DNA of 35,602 nucleotides from an uncultured Clostridia bacterium (GTDB lineage: Bacteria > Bacillota > Clostridia > Christensenellales > Aristaeellaceae). Numbering within the stretch: position 1 is the first letter of the stretch; each line of letters opens with the position of its first letter. The translations under genes were made by a program, and so were the position numbers. Where the stretch lies: contig CAMVEB010000040.1 of NCBI GenBank assembly GCA_947166385.1, positions 1-35,602 on the forward strand, in the 5' to 3' direction. Shown in pieces: positions 7,934 through 16,167 of this stretch. Below the pieces are notes generated by a model. It was not told where the DNA came from, did no database searches, and saw only the letters and a program-made list of their open reading frames with translations.

Positions 7934-8455
7934 ATGATATTGTTGGTTGTTGACATGCAAAAAGGATTGGTTGACGAAGATCTGTACGCCTTTGATACTT
8001 TCACAGAAAGAACAACGCAACTGGTAGATGCCGCAAGAAAAAACAATGTTGAAGTGATCTTCGTTCAGCATGACGCAGGCCCGGACAGCGGTATGTCAGT
8101 CGGAGACGAAGCCTTTGATATCATCGATCGGATAGCGCCGACGGAAGGAGAAAAAGTATTTGTCAAGACGATTAACAGCTGTTTCGGAAACATAGAATTC
8201 AGAGAATATATGGAACAGCAGAGCGATAAACGCCTGATGATTATTGGCCTGCAGACAAACTACTGCATCGACTGCACAGTAAAATCAGCTTTCGAAAGAG
8301 GTTTTGAAGTAATTATTCCGGAGGGAACAAACTCTACCTTTGATAATGATTACATGACCGGTGAAACAACAGTCCGGTATTACAACGAAGATGTCTGGGA
8401 GGAACTTGTTGACTCCGTAACAATCGAAGAAGCCATAGATATAATGAGCAAATAA
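7934..8455 (+). CDS. Isochorismatase-like cysteine hydrolase
   Basis: A 173-residue member of the isochorismatase superfamily with the triad in the expected places: Asp7 (VVDMQ), Lys78 (VFVKTINSCF) and Cys111 (GLQTNYCIDCT), plus the usual cis-peptide region just before the Cys. The family includes nicotinamidase, N-carbamoylsarcosine amidase and isochorismatase; this compact form cannot be assigned to one reaction. A very strong purine-rich ribosome site (GAGGAGGAGG) precedes ATG 7934. The end overlaps by one base with the start of a 25-codon regulator remnant. Confidence 0.85.
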   Translation: MILLVVDMQKGLVDEDLYAFDTFTERTTQLVDAARKNNVEVIFVQHDAGPDSGMSVGDEAFDIIDRIAPTEGEKVFVKTINSCFGNIEFREYMEQQSDKRLMIIGLQTNYCIDCTVKSAFERGFEVIIPEGTNSTFDNDYMTGETTVRYYNEDVWEELVDSVTIEEAIDIMSK

Positions 8456-8532
8456 TGCCCCGGAAAACGATTGCTACTCTTGAAGCATTAGCAACCGGTA
8501 TGGGAAAGAAGCTTATTGTGTCTTTTGAATAA
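8455..8532 (+). pseudogene. C-terminal scrap of an XRE-type regulator
   Basis: A 25-codon frame overlapping the hydrolase stop (TAATG) reads RKTIATLEALATGMGKKLIV and then SFE. This matches the usual last helices and final strand of XRE/HigA-type antitoxins (a segment of the type PSxxTLxxIAxALGKxLxIxFE). The DNA-binding part is missing. Probably a deletion remnant, though translation coupled to the hydrolase is possible. Confidence 0.4.
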
Positions 8533-8553
8533 AATAAATGAGGCGTACCATAT

Positions 8554-8664
8554 ATGGCTGAAGACAACATCCAACAACAGAATTCTGAAGAGAGCAAAAA
8601 CGACAAAATATGGTGGTATCTTCTGCCTGCTGAAATTCAGGATTTGATTGAGAAATGCTGCTGA
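8554..8664 (+). CDS. Small hypothetical protein (36 aa)
   Basis: A 36-codon frame, MAEDNIQQQNSEESKNDKIW then WYLLPAEIQDLIEKCC. It begins after a weak GAGG about ten bases upstream and ends 13 bases before the C-GCAxxG gene. The composition (acidic head, aromatic and helical tail with two final cysteines) looks protein-like, but no family is recognised. It may be a genuine small protein or a remnant. Confidence 0.35.
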   Translation: MAEDNIQQQNSEESKNDKIWWYLLPAEIQDLIEKCC

Positions 8665-8677
8665 CGGGAGACGGATA

Positions 8678-9112
8678 ATGACACACAAGGAGAAAGCGGT
8701 TCAGTATTATCAGGACGGATATCTTTGTTCGCAGTCTGTGCTTGCAGCGTACGCTGAAGAATATGGGCTCACAGAAGAGCTGGCACTGAAGCTTGGCACC
8801 TGCCTTGGAGCTGGGATGCGGAAAGGTGAAGTCTGCGGAGCCTGCACCGGCGCGCTGATGGTACTGGGACTCATGCATGATGACCCGAAGAACAGAAAAA
8901 CAGCTTATGAAAACACCAAGCAGTTCCTGACCGATTTCCGGGATGTAAACGGATCATACCTCTGCAACGACCTGTTGGGCTGTGATGTCCGGACACCGGA
9001 AGGCGTGCAGTATGCCCGGGATCATCATCTGTTCACGGAATTCTGCCCGAAGATGGTCGCGAGCGCTGTAGAGATCCTGGAGAAAATCATGTCGGCACAG
9101 AAAGAGGTATAA
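8678..9112 (+). CDS. C-GCAxxG-C-C family protein
   Basis: A 144-residue protein with the named cysteine pattern: an early Cys in YLCSQSV, a Cys in GTCLGAGMRKGEVCGACTGAL, then YLCNDLLGCDV and EFCPKM. The family (TIGR01909, C_GCAxxG_C_C) is thought to bind a metal or redox cofactor and is frequent in anaerobes; the biochemical role is unknown. ATG 8678 is preceded by GGGAG. The next gene starts three bases after the stop with its own ribosome site, so the two were built as an operon. Confidence 0.85.
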   Translation: MTHKEKAVQYYQDGYLCSQSVLAAYAEEYGLTEELALKLGTCLGAGMRKGEVCGACTGALMVLGLMHDDPKNRKTAYENTKQFLTDFRDVNGSYLCNDLLGCDVRTPEGVQYARDHHLFTEFCPKMVASAVEILEKIMSAQKEV

Positions 9113-9114
9113 AC

Positions 9115-9396
9115 ATGTTAATCAGACTGGCATCGGTTGATGACGCAGAAGAGATGCCAGAAGCTGTTGGACAGCTCAATATGTATCTGAATTATTATGC
9201 TTCTGAAGTAAACGAGCCCGGTGACAATCCGCCAATCGGTATTATTCTTTGCACAGACAAAGATAATGTCAGCGCCGAGTATGCACTGGGCGGTCTCTCC
9301 AATCAGATTTTTGCTTCCACATATACATACATCATTCCGGACAAAGCAAAGCTGATCGCCCAGGTTGAAACTGTATTAAATCAATGGAATGACTGA
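9115..9396 (+). pseudogene. Chimeric fragment: acetyltransferase start fused to YhcG/DUF1016 nuclease C-terminus
   Basis: The first 14 residues, MLIRLASVDDAEEM, are typical of the start of a GNAT acetyltransferase, complete with an AGAGG ribosome site. The sequence then changes to QLNMYLNYYASEVNEPGDNP followed by PIGIILCTDKD, which is the C-terminal PD-(D/E)XK nuclease domain of YhcG/DUF1016 proteins. Neither protein is complete: about 320 N-terminal residues of a YhcG protein and nearly all of the acetyltransferase are missing. This is most simply a deletion junction. The 93-residue product could be expressed but is unlikely to be functional. Confidence 0.6.
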
Positions 9397-9757
9397 AAGA
9401 TTAAAAGATTCATATGGATTTGTCTATCGCAGGAACAGCAGGCATCGTTGAGGAAATTCGTATTGCAGGCGGATCGCCGGACTGATTAACTTGACTCCAT
9501 CTTGATTCTGACCGTCTGATTCGGTATAATGTCCATGCAGGTTGCGTTATCCATAATCCGGATTCTTTATCACTCCGATAAAGAAATGATAAAATCTGGC
9601 CGGATAGCAGGGATAATACAAATACTCTGTGGAATCAGATCACCTGGAGAGACCAGAGCACACAAAAACTAAGCAAAAAGCGTTAAGTCCCATAGACGAA
9701 CAGTAAACGAAAACAGACAGTAAATCATCCGGATTTCCACTGCAAGGAGAAAAAGCG
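9397..9757 (+). promoter_or_regulatory. Intergenic region with promoter and inverted repeat
   Basis: No convincing gene. A promoter TTGATT (9502-9507), 17-base spacer, TATAAT (9525-9530) points to the downstream gene, giving a leader of about 220 bases. Within that leader is a perfect 9-bp inverted repeat TTCTTTATC (9563-9571)/GATAAAGAA (9577-9585), a candidate operator. A 23-codon frame near 9414 is too short to support. Confidence 0.55.
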
Positions 9758-11032
9758 ATGCCTGATCTTTGCCTGCGGGTGACACGCGGGGATGCTACCA
9801 TGCTTTATGCCACCTTTGTTGGCAGCTATACGCTGAGAATTCATCTGCGAATGGACGAATGCATTGATGAAGGGCTGATGCGTATTGCGCTTGACAAGAC
9901 TGCAAAACGCTACCCGTATTTCTGCGTTTCAGTCAGAAAGAATGAAAAAGAGGTTTACTACGAAGAAAACGCTGCACCGGTCGCGCTGATTCATTCTTCT
10001 GATGCGCCTGTTTTGTCTTCCCCACAAAGCAACGGTCACATCTGGGCTGTGAGCTATTGGGAAGACAATCTGTATATTGATTTTTTTCATGGAAGGGCGG
10101 ACGGTTCGGGAGTCTATCCGCTGGTGGCCACGCTGCTATATTATTACCTGCAGGAACGATATGGACTGGCGAACGACAAAGGAATCAGGACCCTGGAGAA
10201 ACCTGTGACTGAGCAGGAAACACATGATCCGGTGGATGATCTGCCGTTGATCGACCTGAACACCCTGAAAGCCGCGCCTGTTGAACCCGCGTTGAATCTG
10301 ATGGAGGAAAAGAAGCTGTCCGGCGTCCCCGGGAAGGGAATCGTATACAGGCTCTCTCTCCCGGAGGAAACTTTCATTCCTTTTATCAAAGAAAATGATG
10401 CGACACCGGGGCTGATGGTGTGCGTTTTGTTTGCCAGGGCCATAGAACGTGTGATTCCGGAGCATGCTGCTCCCATCGTGAACCAATACATTGTGAATGC
10501 CAGACCGATGCTGCATGCAAAGGAAACCTTTCATAACTGCACGAATCGGGTAGTGCTCCATTATGACAAGAAGATCAGGAAAATGCCGCTCGAAATGCAG
10601 GGAACAGTGTACCGGGGAAAAACATTCATTCAGAGTGATAACGAAACAATACGGAACGGAATGACAGTATCGGGATCCATGGCGCAGATGCTGCTGGATC
10701 TCCCGGACCTGCAAACGAAAGTTCAGGCCGCGGGGCAGGCGGTTGGAGGAGTGTTCAAAGCTGCTTCCTTCATCGTCAGTTACGTGGGGAAATGGCCATA
10801 CCATCAGCTGGAGAGTCATATGCTGGAGTTCTGGACATATACTCCGGCGGGACCATTCCCGCTCATTGAGGTTTCCGCGGTCAACGGAAAGGTGTTTCTT
10901 TCCATCATGCAGTCCTTTGAGGATGATGTGTTCTACAAGGCCTTCACTGATGAGCTGAAAGAGCATGGTCTCGAATACACGGAGCATGGACAGAGTTCCG
11001 TACAGATTTCGGATATGGCCCACTGTTCCTGA
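9758..11032 (+). CDS. Condensation/alcohol-acetyltransferase-fold protein
   Basis: A 424-residue protein with the layout of the CoA-dependent acyltransferase/condensation superfamily: an N-terminal half with RYPYFCVSV, the active-site-like HGRADGSGVYPL (equivalent to HHxxxDG, but with Gly instead of the second His) and a C-terminal half with a YxVNAR...NCTNR segment and YTPAGPFPLIEVSAVNG. Related proteins are annotated as alcohol acetyltransferases or wax-ester/PapA-type enzymes. There is no carrier protein or synthetase nearby, so it probably acts alone on a small acceptor. ATG 9758 has AAGGAG eight bases upstream. It is transcribed from its own promoter. Confidence 0.65.
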   Translation: MPDLCLRVTRGDATMLYATFVGSYTLRIHLRMDECIDEGLMRIALDKTAKRYPYFCVSVRKNEKEVYYEENAAPVALIHSSDAPVLSSPQSNGHIWAVSYWEDNLYIDFFHGRADGSGVYPLVATLLYYYLQERYGLANDKGIRTLEKPVTEQETHDPVDDLPLIDLNTLKAAPVEPALNLMEEKKLSGVPGKGIVYRLSLPEETFIPFIKENDATPGLMVCVLFARAIERVIPEHAAPIVNQYIVNARPMLHAKETFHNCTNRVVLHYDKKIRKMPLEMQGTVYRGKTFIQSDNETIRNGMTVSGSMAQMLLDLPDLQTKVQAAGQAVGGVFKAASFIVSYVGKWPYHQLESHMLEFWTYTPAGPFPLIEVSAVNGKVFLSIMQSFEDDVFYKAFTDELKEHGLEYTEHGQSSVQISDMAHCS

Positions 11033-11197
11033 CGCCGTCGGTACGTAATGAACCATTTCCCGGCACCTGCCAGCGAAAAGCCCGTCGCGACCATCGAGTT
11101 CGAGTGAACACCTATAGCCTGGATATGTTGATTTTACTCATGTTTCTAGGTTTTTGGGACGGTAATTGGACCGGAAAAGTCTTTTTCCAAAACCCCG

Positions 11198-11253
11198 AAT
11201 GAGTAGGAAATGCAGTTTTTTTAGACTGCATTTTTTTATTTTTCCTACTCATT
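11198..11253. terminator. Nested inverted repeat, probable terminator of the acetyltransferase-like gene
   Basis: An outer perfect 13-bp inverted repeat (11198-11210 with 11241-11253) encloses a 9-bp one (11208-11216 with 11225-11233). The inner stem is followed by seven T, an A and more T, so it should terminate plus-strand transcription. The whole can extrude as a cruciform. It lies between two convergent genes. Confidence 0.6.
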
Positions 11254-11322
11254 TCATGAGAGTTTTGAAGTTTCTCAAAAGATCCGCTCCAGTAAAAATA
11301 CCAGCCTTCGCACTATAACATA

Positions 11323-11352
11323 CAAAAAAGCGCCGCAGATGCGACGCATCTG
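11323..11352 (-). terminator. Terminator after the LacI-type gene
   Basis: Reading the minus strand, CAGATGCG/CGCATCTG (11336-11352) is followed by CGGCGC and TTTTTT. It lies 67 bases downstream of the regulator stop and would end the ABC operon transcript. Confidence 0.55.
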
Positions 11353-11418
11353 TTAAGGCAATAGACGGCGTATTGAGGAATCGTTCCCGGCAGTGCAATC
11401 TGTACGGACGGTGAAAAG

Positions 11419-12513
11419 TCAAATAATCCTTTTGCAAAGAAGAACGGCCTCGTCCTTACAGCTTAAGCATGCCATGGATATGGCTTCCCCGTTTGTCCCG
11501 TTCCCGGATGTATTCAAAGCTTTTTCCGATTCCCGGTAAACCGGTTGTCCGCCCACCACCATCCGTCCGAACGGCTGATCGGTTCCTGCGCAGCGTTCAA
11601 GCAGTTTCCTGATGGCCAGGTCAATCATTTCATCGGTATTGATCCGGAATGTACTGAGTCCGGTTTCGTTTTCCCTGCCCGGCGGATAATCGTCAAACCC
11701 GGTTACGGAAATATCTTCCGGAACCCTGAATCCCCTCTCCTGCAGCCGGTCAATCAGCAGCCTGGCCGCAAGATCACAGTTGCATACAAACGCCGTTGGC
11801 ATTTTCTCCGGAAGCTCCGGCGCCTTCAGGTCGCCCGCCGGCTCCCGGTCCGGCAGCGTCCATTCTTCCCGGATCGGCAGTCCGTGCGTCAGCATGGCCC
11901 GGCAGTATCCCAGGTATCGGTCCATGATGCTCGCGGTTGCCAGTCGGGTTCCCACAAATCCGATCTCCCGGTGCCCCTGCCGGATCAGATGGCTCGTCAG
12001 CCGGTAGGATCCGTAACAGTTGTCACCGGCTACTGCGTCGGCATTGGCCTGCTCGTCATAGAAATCCAGGAAGACCACCGGAGTTCCGGTCAGGGCAATC
12101 TTCCTGTAATAAGCCTTTTCCGGCTCTCCCAGCAGAATCAGCCCGTCCGCGCGGTTTTCCTTCAGCAGGTTCGGCATTGTCAGTTCCTGTTCATCTTTTG
12201 CGTTCAGGATCTCCAGCAGTCCGAAATGGCCCTGGCCCGAAAGCTTCCGGATCAGTTTCCTGTACATCTCCGCATAAAAGGAATCTGCCTGGAAATACCT
12301 TTCCGGAATAAGGATTCCGATGTTCATGTGCTCCGGAAGGACCCTCCGCCCGCTTTGGGGATACCGGTATCCCATTTCTTCCGCTTTCCGGAGAATTCTG
12401 GTACGCAGCCTGTCACTCATGCCGGTTTTCCCGGCAAGGGCTTTGGAAACAGTCACTGCGCTTGTCCCGACTGCCCGCGCAATATCCCGCATGGCCGGTT
12501 TCTTAGCCGACAT
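11419..12513 (-). CDS. LacI family transcriptional regulator of the sugar ABC operon
   Basis: A 364-residue LacI-family repressor: N-terminal helix-turn-helix and hinge (MRDIARAVGTSAVTVSKALA, then LRTRILRKAEEMGY) followed by a periplasmic-binding-like effector domain (MNIGILIPERYF; GDNCYGSYRLTSHLI; GHREIGFVG; VPEDISVTGFDD; STFRINTDEM). A tail of some 35 residues after VYRESEKAL, rich in Cys and Ser, is unusual for the family. It is the last gene of the binding protein-permease-permease operon, 68 bases after the second permease. The palindrome at the operon promoter (15911-15930) is its likely target, giving autoregulation; the effector is presumably the transported sugar or a derivative. Confidence 0.85.
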   Translation of the reverse strand: MSAKKPAMRDIARAVGTSAVTVSKALAGKTGMSDRLRTRILRKAEEMGYRYPQSGRRVLPEHMNIGILIPERYFQADSFYAEMYRKLIRKLSGQGHFGLLEILNAKDEQELTMPNLLKENRADGLILLGEPEKAYYRKIALTGTPVVFLDFYDEQANADAVAGDNCYGSYRLTSHLIRQGHREIGFVGTRLATASIMDRYLGYCRAMLTHGLPIREEWTLPDREPAGDLKAPELPEKMPTAFVCNCDLAARLLIDRLQERGFRVPEDISVTGFDDYPPGRENETGLSTFRINTDEMIDLAIRKLLERCAGTDQPFGRMVVGGQPVYRESEKALNTSGNGTNGEAISMACLSCKDEAVLLCKRII

Positions 12514-12581
12514 CTTTTCCTGTTCCCTCCTGTTGGAGTCGGATTCCCGGCAGGTCCGCGGCAGTCAGCCGCGGACCCGCT

Positions 12582-13481
12582 TCAGCCCTTGACCGCGCCG
12601 GCCACCATGCCCTTGATGATCTGGTTGCTGAAGGCAAAATACAGGACCACGATCGGGCTCATGGTAATCAGCATGGCTGTCATCTGCAGGGGATAGTCGG
12701 ATCCGAACTGGCCCTTGAACTGGGTCAGCGCCAGCGGAACCGTCTGCAGATGCACATTCTGGATCAGCACCAGCGCGAAGGAGAATTCGTTCCAGCATCC
12801 GAAAATCTGGATAATCGCCACGGTAACAAGGATTGGCCTGCACAGCGGCATAATGATGGACCACAGGGTCCGGCTGAAGCTTGATCCGTCGATGGCCGCC
12901 GCTTCCTCCAGGGAAATGGGAATTCCTTTTACATACCCTTCCACCAGGAAGATCCCCATCGGAAGGCCAAAGGAAACATACGGCATCAGGAGGGTATACC
13001 ACTGGTTGCTGATCCCCAGGTTCCGGAACAGCACATACATCGGAACCAGCAGGGAGTGGATCGGAATCAGCATGCCCATCAGGAACATCACGTACAGCGG
13101 CCGGTTGAGCCTGAACCGGACCCTGGCAAGGATATACCCGACCACGAAGGTGAACAGGACGATCAGGATGATGCTGATTGCCGTCGTCCGGAAACTGTTC
13201 CACATGGACTCACTGAGATGGTAATCCGGATTGTTCAGGATATCCGTATAATTCTGCAGCGTAGCCGTCCCGAACGGGATGCTGATGACGTCCGCGTTGA
13301 ACTGGCGTTTCAGCTTCAGGGAAGAATAGAACATCCATACCAGCGGAAAAATGCAGCTGAGGGAGAAAATCCACAGCACAATATTGATGCATACCTTGCC
13401 CGCGTAATACCCCGCGCCTTTGCCGGAGCGTCCCGCGGGACTGAAGTTGCTTCCTGCAAGATGTCTCTTTTTGCTCATCAT
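12582..13481 (-). CDS. Carbohydrate ABC transporter permease, MalG type
   Basis: A 299-residue inner-membrane permease of the CUT1 carbohydrate transporters, about six membrane segments, with the EAA motif EAAAIDGSSFSRTLWSIIMP that docks on the ATPase. N-terminal residues 1-28 are basic and hydrophilic. It starts immediately after the stop of the first permease (TAA directly followed by ATG ATG), so translation is coupled. No ATPase gene is in the operon; CUT1 systems often share a multitask MsmK-type ATPase encoded elsewhere. Confidence 0.92.
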   Translation of the reverse strand: MMSKKRHLAGSNFSPAGRSGKGAGYYAGKVCINIVLWIFSLSCIFPLVWMFYSSLKLKRQFNADVISIPFGTATLQNYTDILNNPDYHLSESMWNSFRTTAISIILIVLFTFVVGYILARVRFRLNRPLYVMFLMGMLIPIHSLLVPMYVLFRNLGISNQWYTLLMPYVSFGLPMGIFLVEGYVKGIPISLEEAAAIDGSSFSRTLWSIIMPLCRPILVTVAIIQIFGCWNEFSFALVLIQNVHLQTVPLALTQFKGQFGSDYPLQMTAMLITMSPIVVLYFAFSNQIIKGMVAGAVKG

Positions 13482-14381
13482 TTATCCCTCCAGTCCGCGC
13501 GTGGCTCTTTTGACGATGGCCTGGCTGCCGCCGATCACCAGCAGCGACAGCACAAAGATGCCCACGGAAATCGCGCTGCCGTATCCGAGGTTGCTCTGCT
13601 GGAAGGATGTGGTATATCCGTACAGCGCCATCACATAGGAGGAGTATCCGGGACCGCCCGCTGTCATGGTCCAGATGCTGTCAAAAGCCTTCATGTTGCC
13701 GGCAATGCACAGCGTCAGGCAGACCAGCATGGTGGGGCGGATCATAGGAAGGGTGATATGGATGGCTTTCTTGAACCCGTTTGCTCCGTCAATCTCCGCC
13801 GATTCGAAGATTTCCTGGTCAATGCCTGCGATGGCGGAGAAAAGAATCACCATGTAATACCCGATGTACTGCCAGACCAGGGGAATGGATACATAGAGCA
13901 TAACGTGGTTCGCGTCTCCCAGCCAGGCCTGCTTCGTTCCTCCCAGCACGTTTACCACGAACCAGTTCAGCAGCCCGTACTTGGAGTGGAAAATAATACT
14001 CCAGATCAGGCCGATGCAGACTGCGGATATGGTGCTCGGAAAGAAACCGAAGGTACGGTGGACCGCCTTGCCCACCGCAAGCTTGGAGTTGGCAAACAGG
14101 ACAAAAACAAAGGCGAGGCCGATCTGCCCGATGATACACACAATCACCAGGTAAATGTTATTCCAGAAGGATTTCCAGAAAATAGAATCAGCGATCAGCG
14201 CCTTGTAATTATCCACTCCGTTGAAAACTGCCGTATAGATTGTCTGTCCGCTTTTCAGTTCAAAAAAGCTTAGGTAGACCGCTGTCAGCAGCGGTACAAA
14301 TACAGAGAATACAAACAGCGCCACCGGAATGAGTAAATACAGCCAGATCGTGGTTCTCTTTGGTTTAATGGCATCGAGCAC
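13482..14381 (-). CDS. Carbohydrate ABC transporter permease, MalF type
   Basis: A 299-residue permease, partner of the downstream MalG-type protein. It has about six membrane segments and the EAA-loop SAEIDGANGFKKAIHITLPM. The likely start is the GTG at 14381 behind a purine-rich AAGGGGGGGG ribosome site; an ATG 27 codons further upstream would place the start inside the stem-loop that separates it from the binding-protein gene and adds an implausible Cys-rich head. With the binding protein it forms an importer, most similar to oligosaccharide (CUT1) systems. Confidence 0.9.
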   Translation of the reverse strand: MLDAIKPKRTTIWLYLLIPVALFVFSVFVPLLTAVYLSFFELKSGQTIYTAVFNGVDNYKALIADSIFWKSFWNNIYLVIVCIIGQIGLAFVFVLFANSKLAVGKAVHRTFGFFPSTISAVCIGLIWSIIFHSKYGLLNWFVVNVLGGTKQAWLGDANHVMLYVSIPLVWQYIGYYMVILFSAIAGIDQEIFESAEIDGANGFKKAIHITLPMIRPTMLVCLTLCIAGNMKAFDSIWTMTAGGPGYSSYVMALYGYTTSFQQSNLGYGSAISVGIFVLSLLVIGGSQAIVKRATRGLEG

Positions 14382-14403
14382 GCCCTGCCCCCCCCTTTGT
14401 CTC

Positions 14404-14443
14404 TTTTGAAAAATCGCCCTGTCCGCACAACACGGGCAGGGCG
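14404..14443 (-). terminator. Intercistronic stem-loop between binding protein and permease genes
   Basis: An 11-bp stem with one G-T pair (14415-14425 with 14433-14443) and 7-base loop, followed on the minus strand by ATTTTTC. It lies 87 bases after the binding-protein stop. Such partial terminators let the binding protein be made in excess of the permeases. Confidence 0.65.
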
Positions 14444-14529
14444 GCCGGTAATGACTGGTCATTTTGGTTCCGCTGCTTTTCCGTTTCCCGTAAGGGGAAG
14501 CAGAGCTTCAGCGTCCGGCAGTACCGGGA

Positions 14530-15885
14530 TTATTCAGCCTTCAGGTAGTTTTCTTCGTAAGCAGCCTGGGTGTCCGCGGCTACCTTTTCAGGATCCATCT
14601 GGCCGTTCAGCATCGCCTGGACTTCCGTGTTGAACACGCTCCAGACAGCGGAATTGATGTAGGAGTCGTAGATTTCGCAGGTGGTGGTGTCAACATAGGA
14701 CCAGTTGTAGAAAGCAACGGTAATCGGGTCAAACTTGGAGAAATCAACTTCGCCGGCAGCGGTCAGTCCGCCCAGGGCATAATTCTCTGCAACATAGCTG
14801 GAGAACGCGGGGCCGGTCAGTTCCTGAGCCAGGTCGATGGCAGCGGCCAGCTTGTCGGGGTCTTCGGCCACCTTGGGGTTGATCGCCACAGCGTAGCCCA
14901 GGCCGATATTCTGGGAGTTGGGGGCCTCGGTGGCATCCGCGGGCTGCGGCAGCACGGCAAAGGCCATGTTGTTCCACTTTTCTTCGTTGCTGTCCTTCAG
15001 GGTCTGCCAGATGTACGCTTCGTCCCAGTTACCGCCGATGAAAGCGGCAGCATCTCCGGAGATATAGTACTCACGGGCATCCTCATTCGTCACGGTGTTG
15101 AAGTCATCATTGAAAATCTTGGTTTCGGTAAAGAGGCGCTTGGTCTCCTTCAGGGCTTTCACAAAAGCTTCGTCGGTGAAAGCAGCACCGCTCTTGGCAA
15201 TCAGGCTGGCAAACCAGTCGGGGCCGGTGTAGCGGTTGCCCAGGGTGGAAATAAAGTCAGAGTTCATCTGCCACTGACCGCCGTTGCCGAAGGAAATGGT
15301 GTCGATGCCTTTTCCTTCAAAATACGCGTCAGCCTTTTCAACTTCTTCCCAGGTGGTGGGGAAAGCATCGTATCCAGCTTCTTTCCACATCGCCTTGTCG
15401 TAGATCACAACGGTGCAGGTGCCGCCGGTCAGGACGGGATAGCCGTAGATCTTTCCCTCAGAGGTGAAGGGAGTAAAGTAAGCGGTATTGTAATCACTGT
15501 AGTAGGGGGATGCCTTGATGATGTCGGTCAGGTCCATCACCAGGTTGCCCTTTGCCCAGGCAATGGTGTTCATGCCCTGGAGCAGGAACACATCCGGCAG
15601 GTCATTCGCGGTAGCCCGCGTCGCGATGGTCGTCTTGTATTCGGCGTTGGCCAGTACTTCCTCTTCCAGTTCAATTTCCGGATGGGCAGCCTTCCAGGCC
15701 GCCAGGGTGGTGCGGAAACCGTCGGATCCGCCATTGCCTTCGGACTCTTCGGAAGTGGAGAAGTGCATCAGGTGCAGCTTGCCTTTGTAAGCCAGTTCAG
15801 TTGCTGCAACAGGGGTAGCCGCAAAAGCGGAAACAATCCCCATCGTCAGGGCCAGGGCCAGGACCAGAGCTACGAGTTTTTTCAT
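14530..15885 (-). CDS. Sugar ABC transporter substrate-binding protein
   Basis: A 451-residue family-1 extracellular solute-binding protein. The N-terminus is a clear signal peptide ([20 protein letters not shown]) with a type-I-like site near AFA; no lipobox cysteine follows, unusual for a Gram-positive binding protein. The mature part has the usual two-lobe features ([28 protein letters not shown] near a conserved position, [10 protein letters not shown]). It lies first in the operon, with GGAGG before ATG 15885. The sugar is unknown; the cytoplasmic GH10 enzyme elsewhere in the window makes xylo-oligosaccharides one guess. Confidence 0.92.
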   Translation of the reverse strand: MKKLVALVLALALTMGIVSAFAATPVAATELAYKGKLHLMHFSTSEESEGNGGSDGFRTTLAAWKAAHPEIELEEEVLANAEYKTTIATRATANDLPDVFLLQGMNTIAWAKGNLVMDLTDIIKASPYYSDYNTAYFTPFTSEGKIYGYPVLTGGTCTVVIYDKAMWKEAGYDAFPTTWEEVEKADAYFEGKGIDTISFGNGGQWQMNSDFISTLGNRYTGPDWFASLIAKSGAAFTDEAFVKALKETKRLFTETKIFNDDFNTVTNEDAREYYISGDAAAFIGGNWDEAYIWQTLKDSNEEKWNNMAFAVLPQPADATEAPNSQNIGLGYAVAINPKVAEDPDKLAAAIDLAQELTGPAFSSYVAENYALGGLTAAGEVDFSKFDPITVAFYNWSYVDTTTCEIYDSYINSAVWSVFNTEVQAMLNGQMDPEKVAADTQAAYEENYLKAE

Positions 15886-15910
15886 AATCCAGTTTCCTCC
15901 GTTTTTTATT

Positions 15911-15930
15911 AAGTTTACAAGTAAACTTGT
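15911..15930. promoter_or_regulatory. Palindromic operator of the sugar ABC operon
   Basis: AAGTTTAC (15911-15918), AA, GTAAACTT (15921-15928) is a perfect inverted repeat, overlapped by a second, ACAAGT/ACTTGT (15917-15922, 15925-15930). It lies directly downstream of the -10, where transcription would begin, an ideal site for repression by the operon's own LacI protein. An AGTTTAC half-site recurs at 16065-16071 upstream of the -35. Confidence 0.7.
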
Positions 15931-15937
15931 TGTCTGG

Positions 15938-15967
15938 ATTATACAATACTTTTCAGTTGTCTGTCAA
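15938..15967 (-). promoter_or_regulatory. Consensus SigA promoter of the sugar ABC operon
   Basis: On the minus strand TTGACA (15962-15967) and TATAAT (15938-15943) are both perfect hexamers separated by 18 bases. A promoter this strong fits a gene held off by a repressor. Confidence 0.85.
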
Positions 15968-16135
15968 TACGTTGATTTTCCGCTCATTTTCTCGTACGTA
16001 CATCTTTTCGGAGCCCTCTTCTCCATTTTCTGTAAGATGTTTTCCCATCTTTGGTTAACATTTTAGTTTACTTTGTTCGTTTAGGAAATTTTTTTTGTTT
16101 TTCTGCCCGTCCCCGATTGCTTTGAAAACCGCATT

Positions 16136-16167
16136 GTAAAAACCGGTTCGCAACCCGCGAACCGGTT
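16136..16167 (-). terminator. Strong hairpin with T-run on the minus strand
   Basis: An 11-bp perfect stem (16141-16151 with 16157-16167) with a 5-base loop is followed on the minus strand by TTTTTA. It would stop minus-strand transcription entering the ABC operon promoter. No intact minus-strand gene ends here; only a 37-codon frame ending at 16192 precedes it. Confidence 0.6.

Noticed and set aside
11545..12696. Long plus-strand frame over the LacI-type gene
   Set aside because: Antisense shadow of a high-G+C gene with poor codon composition; the minus-strand frame has complete LacI features.
12565..13203. Open frame opposite in phase to the second permease
   Set aside because: It lies wholly within the permease gene on the same strand and has the composition of an out-of-frame shadow.
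13056..14273. Long plus-strand frame over both permease genes
   Set aside because: Antisense shadow; the translation is rich in His, Gln and Arg with no domain, while the minus strand encodes membrane permeases.
14382..14462. 27-residue Cys-rich extension of the first permease
   Set aside because: It is encoded by the intercistronic stem-loop; the GTG at 14381 has an excellent ribosome site.
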